Of a DNA stretch of 18,152 nucleotides, positions 15,701 to 18,152 are shown in pieces. The DNA lies in assembly GCA_964653075.1 (NCBI GenBank), contig CAZZAX010000118.1, forward strand, positions 1 through 18,152, given 5' to 3'. The notes beneath the pieces are model-generated. The model saw nothing but the letters and a program-made list of their open reading frames with translations. It did not search any database and was not told the origin of the DNA. Numbering within the stretch: position 1 is the first letter of the stretch; each line of letters opens with the position of its first letter. The translations under genes were made by a program, and so were the position numbers. The stretch comes from NIOZ-UU13 sp964653075 (GTDB lineage Bacteria > Planctomycetota > Phycisphaerae > Sedimentisphaerales > Anaerobacaceae).

Positions 15701-18049
15701 ATGTTGCGTAAGGTCCATATGATCTCAGATTGGGTGTTCACTATCGACCGCAACTTCGGAGTCGAATTCTACGATGATCCGGATAAGGGCCCAGGTTCTG
15801 GCCCAACGGGTGGCTACCTCATTGACTATACACCCGAGTTCCTCGACGCTGTCTCGCATCGTTTGATAATTTCAACTTATCACCAACGAGAGATCGAAAG
15901 CATTCTTCGAACTGGCTTCGCGGAGCTTCTCACGCCCGAGGATACTGAGCAGGAAGGTGAGATTAGCTCTTATACAATCAGCCGAATCCTTCAGGTTCTG
16001 AAGTCAGTATCTGGTAAGTTGGCACTCAAGCTCATAAATAATCCCCAGCAAGCCCAAGAGGTCATCGGTCTTGCCCTGACTCGCTTGGAACTGGAGCATG
16101 AAGGGAGGCTCACTAACAGAATCCTAATTCCAGTAGATAGTCACATCGATTTGTTTTACCAAAATCGCAAGGAACTTGAGAATAAGGATCTTACGCTGAA
16201 AAGAACGGATCTGATGCTGGTGGAATTCCGTGACCAAAGAGCATACATTGATCTCATTGAGGTCAAGAATCGTAAGTACACATCACCACAGGCAATGCTG
16301 GAGCTTCAATCAGAGATTTCGTTGAAAAACAGTAACACTGAATCACATTTTAGAGCCAATTTCTTGGCTTCAGAGGGAATTAAACGGTTCGATGCAGATA
16401 TCAAGAACAAAGAACTAGCTAATACTATCGCCTTCTACTTTGAGCGAGCGCTGAGATATGGGTTGTTCCATCCATATCAAGTTAGTGGGATCAAACTTGA
16501 TGATAGTTTGCAGTCTGAATTGAAATTTCGCCAAGGTATTGAATCTATCGCGTTAGGGAACTGCGAGGTCAACTTTTGTCATCAAGGCTTTATTGTCAAT
16601 GGTTCTTCCTACGCAGATATCGAAAAGAAAGTCGTACACAACAACGATATTTATACAATTGGTAAAACGGGTATTCGTCGACTCCTGGGTATTATTCTAC
16701 CACCAGAAGAAGAAACAGAGGGTGATGGGGAACCTAGCATTGTCCCCAGTTCTAAAGGTGTTCGCTCGGCCGAAGCGGAAGTGAAATCGGATCAGAGTCC
16801 AACCAAGGCACCGGAAAAGCCACCAGTTCATGAAGAAGATGAACCCAAAGCTACCGGACCGACTTTTGAGAAATGGCCGGAGAAAGAGACGATTTCCATT
16901 GGCTCCGAGGCAGAAGGAAAGGCCGAAAAAGTATCAATCCCGGGTGAAATTCATGTGAACCTCGGTGAAAACCTCGTGACTCGAGAACAGATATACTGGG
17001 ATCCCTTTACAACAACACCACGGAGGCTGGCAAATCAACACCTTCTGGTTGTGGGTAAAAGCGGCGCAGGCAAGAGTGAAACAACCAAGGCTCTCATATG
17101 GGAATTGGATCGAAGTGGTATCCCCAGCATCATTTTTGACTACCAGGGCGAATATGCCACAGGACCATTCTACCAACAGGTTAATCCTCAGGTGTTTGAC
17201 GTAATGGACGGATTACCTATAAATCCATTCGAATTGCCAATTGATCCGATCACCAACGTAAAAAAATCACCTCTCGAGATGGTTTTTCGGCTTGCGGACT
17301 CGCTGAATACGATTTTCAGCGGGTCAGGGGATATCCAACTTGGGATCCTCCGAGATGCAATTGAGGAGTGTTATTCCCAACAAGGTTTTCATCCACGCGT
17401 ATCAAACACATGGGATAATGAACCGCCAACTCTACAGATATTAGAAGCAGTCCTGGAAAAATGGGTTGCAGAGAGAGGTTCTCAAGTTCGTAATCTGATG
17501 GTTCGATTGCAACCCCTCTTCAAAGGAGGCATATTCACCGAAGACCAAGCTGGCTTCAAATTCGAGGAGCTTTTCACCCGAACAACAGTTGTCCGGATGA
17601 CCTCTGGCATAAGAGACCTCATGCTGGCAGCTAGCCGTTTCCTACTTGAGAAGATTTATGCTCGCATGCTAATGGCAGGTGTCACCAAGTCTCTTCGTGT
17701 TATGGTTTGTATCGACGAAGCACACAAGCTTTGTGGTGATGAGACTATAACAAGCCTGATCAAAGAAGCTCGCAAATACGGTTTGGGTCTTATTCTTTCC
17801 TCCCAGGAAACTCGTGACTTTCACGCATCAGTGTTTGCAAATGCCGGGACAATTATCTGCCTTGGTCTTGAGGAGATTGACGCCGAAGTAATGTCGAAAC
17901 ATCTAGGCCTTACAGATAGGGAAGAACGCAGAATTGCAAAACGCCTAGTCTTATCTCAGGCAAGCGGACAGGCGCTGATTCGATCGCAGCATTTTTTACC
18001 CTATGCACATGTGCAAATTGAGTCTTTTGAAAACCGCATAGGGGAGTAA
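12749..18049 (+). CDS. DptH-like giant protein: PD-(D/E)xK-type motif plus HerA/FtsK-type ATPase
   Basis: A 1766-residue cytosolic protein, close to the roughly 1700 of DptH, the large component of phosphorothioation-dependent restriction. The start is ATG 12749, after GAGAGGAG at 12730-12737 and 4 bases past the S stop. The N-terminal 600 residues have no domain I can name. Around residues 630-655, LLLAPTHPLRILWLYQFE matches the HPLR.W pattern seen in large defence proteins. Residues 1154-1173 (TDLMLVEF, then YIDLIEVKNR) give the D...ExK layout of a PD-(D/E)xK nuclease, with D1154, E1171 and K1173. A Pro/Glu-rich linker (about 1315-1395) leads to the ATPase: Walker A GKSGAGKS at 1436-1443, DYQGEY near 1464, Walker B VCIDEAHKL with D1656-E1657, and a sensor-like LILSSQETRDF. 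It is the probable translocase-nuclease effector. DptH assignment is by architecture and context. Confidence 0.75.
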   Translation: MSATTELYRLDEATVTDSYVEAIFGELKEFLLRKSQGHCQRVDYLSRYVIARLAQRLAKDADLTDLKIVCRMVTDKTSGERIEPWEVTGSGAVAFREDATYNRIKVFCAIFPAGIRLAEEDSLNISTFKTDDAESFDIERCLRRYLYGKVNELPSQEAQILKAILDSEPVRRRPTSLRLQYVLAILGQSNRSHQPVDWELAGAYLYELHLIPDFELNLDVLNIQIDRNAKCADILCDGEKNLNQNLERLGENIGLQDEVRCRELAVYLANKNTLQPNKWIPPICHDEALREKLSFECWIFAEPTKGIKIELKPLQDPKKPNKVAKGLMLKAGALTNDGSKPIQIRWTVSPKEPTELGGFRVTVIRKTEDEGNIDVVPPQSIGARRKSFMVPIIDNNLDEDEKCVGRFRIQAISKTGSPLPDANDESEEFWIENGGEFTPPPAERGTRIRHLDELLFRVTHKNGRTYDVRNRGWDAKRNNSYSLRLTNNARGDLVLNPLLLEVEREKILRIPENMGVLEVDAINKRRAENSDFRVVHLPENVTRITKDFYLARHQFFSRIVDLDNGTGVIETADLHECAEEVLRYVQKYLKMITTMMDRIKAASGPGGVNNVLHDYSQLMRIDTILMHVGPSESPMNVLLLAPTHPLRILWLYQFETFVRRWIENMDGKNPNDIEKLISVDSIDKIVSLNIPNAISWSQSQAFINTDNLDLFWSLLPDSQISDLRTAVNATRQCLGSAAREVVISTITPKQIADKVERYLCHHPYVQTLKVNVVNPGDGMILLEAIKQLLDKPLYAGLNFDVKFFAPSRIRHQLVGNAFDDLMEQRDDEEWTGGKTLSETEECLLQPNANPLFPKLMYAKHTVRELLYDQIGRFDSHLTFVIDYFSTTVATRQHDLPTRSSALHNLLSEYITDYTSGDTTATWSRMIAPNKCPALANDGNTDNLYKCQDILSHLVASFFDWGKSMDRYLTVQLELTDEQDKNHIRMLRKVHMISDWVFTIDRNFGVEFYDDPDKGPGSGPTGGYLIDYTPEFLDAVSHRLIISTYHQREIESILRTGFAELLTPEDTEQEGEISSYTISRILQVLKSVSGKLALKLINNPQQAQEVIGLALTRLELEHEGRLTNRILIPVDSHIDLFYQNRKELENKDLTLKRTDLMLVEFRDQRAYIDLIEVKNRKYTSPQAMLELQSEISLKNSNTESHFRANFLASEGIKRFDADIKNKELANTIAFYFERALRYGLFHPYQVSGIKLDDSLQSELKFRQGIESIALGNCEVNFCHQGFIVNGSSYADIEKKVVHNNDIYTIGKTGIRRLLGIILPPEEETEGDGEPSIVPSSKGVRSAEAEVKSDQSPTKAPEKPPVHEEDEPKATGPTFEKWPEKETISIGSEAEGKAEKVSIPGEIHVNLGENLVTREQIYWDPFTTTPRRLANQHLLVVGKSGAGKSETTKALIWELDRSGIPSIIFDYQGEYATGPFYQQVNPQVFDVMDGLPINPFELPIDPITNVKKSPLEMVFRLADSLNTIFSGSGDIQLGILRDAIEECYSQQGFHPRVSNTWDNEPPTLQILEAVLEKWVAERGSQVRNLMVRLQPLFKGGIFTEDQAGFKFEELFTRTTVVRMTSGIRDLMLAASRFLLEKIYARMLMAGVTKSLRVMVCIDEAHKLCGDETITSLIKEARKYGLGLILSSQETRDFHASVFANAGTIICLGLEEIDAEVMSKHLGLTDREERRIAKRLVLSQASGQALIRSQHFLPYAHVQIESFENRIGE

Positions 18050-18097
18050 GCTCTTAACAATTTAGCAGTTCTTAGGAGGGATTTCTGAATCTTTCTT

Positions 18098-18152
18098 TGT
18101 CAAGGGGCGCTTAAACCCAGCCACTATGGGCGCGTTCAAAACCAGCCACTTT
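18098..18152. mobile_element. Probable terminal repeats of an IS21-family element (truncated by window end)
   Basis: Starting at TGT 18098, two consecutive imperfect units run 18105-18127 and 18128-18152. Each has GGGCGC, then TTAAACCCAGCCACT or TTCAAAACCAGCCACT. IS21-family ends begin TGT and carry several direct copies of such about 20-base repeats, which bind the transposase IstA. No istA or istB coding sequence is inside the window, so the call rests on the repeats alone. If right, the element was inserted about 50 bases after the stop of the DptH-like gene and marks the present downstream edge of the defence operon. Confidence 0.45.

Noticed and set aside
5297..18049. BREX, DISARM or a complete Dnd system
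   Set aside because: No PglZ or BrxC-like pair, no DrmA/DrmB helicase and DUF1998 pair, and no DndA-E proteins. The M+S pair with F/G/H-like proteins fits none of them as a whole.
1..18152. CRISPR array
   Set aside because: No regularly spaced short repeats were seen. The only repeats are the coding duplication in the secretin gene and the terminal pair at 18105-18152.

Overview
The window suggests a bacterial chromosome, of moderate GC as judged by eye, carrying a defence island beside a type II secretion locus. The organism is diderm: it has an outer-membrane secretin lipoprotein and a GspC-like inner-membrane partner. The very large secretin with an extra N-terminal region loosely resembles Planctomycetota-type secretins, but that taxonomic guess is weak.

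Layout. (1) 1-4495: tail of an unidentified gene, then a GspC-like gene broken by one in-frame TGA (190-927), then an intact 1173-residue GspD-family secretin (974-4495) containing a 95-residue tandem duplication. (2) 4496-5296: a non-coding junction. It holds a frameshifted C-terminal remnant of a tyrosine recombinase on the minus strand, a run of 12 G, and a piece resembling the 3' part of tRNA-Phe, also on the minus strand. This looks like the scar of an integrated element. An AT-rich leader with a perfect Shine-Dalgarno sequence follows. (3) 5297-18049: six co-directional genes. They are a DptF-like P-loop ATPase, a DptG-like protein, a 74-residue unknown, a type I-style N6-adenine methyltransferase (M), a two-TRD specificity subunit (S), and a 1766-residue DptH-like protein with a PD-(D/E)xK-type motif and a HerA/FtsK-type ATPase. 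(4) 18050-18152: a short tail ending in two imperfect direct repeats that resemble the terminal repeats of an IS21-family element, probably its first bases.

How the defence genes may work together (inference). M and S would methylate adenine at a specific site to mark self DNA. The F-G-H set, best known as the restriction arm of phosphorothioation (Dnd/Dpt) systems, would attack unmarked DNA. There is no HsdR and no DndA-E in the window, so the modification appears to be methylation rather than phosphorothioation. From memory, the methylation-associated defence system (MADS, MAD1-MAD8) pairs similar parts. This cassette may be a compact relative of it, lacking the kinase and regulator. That link needs a profile search.
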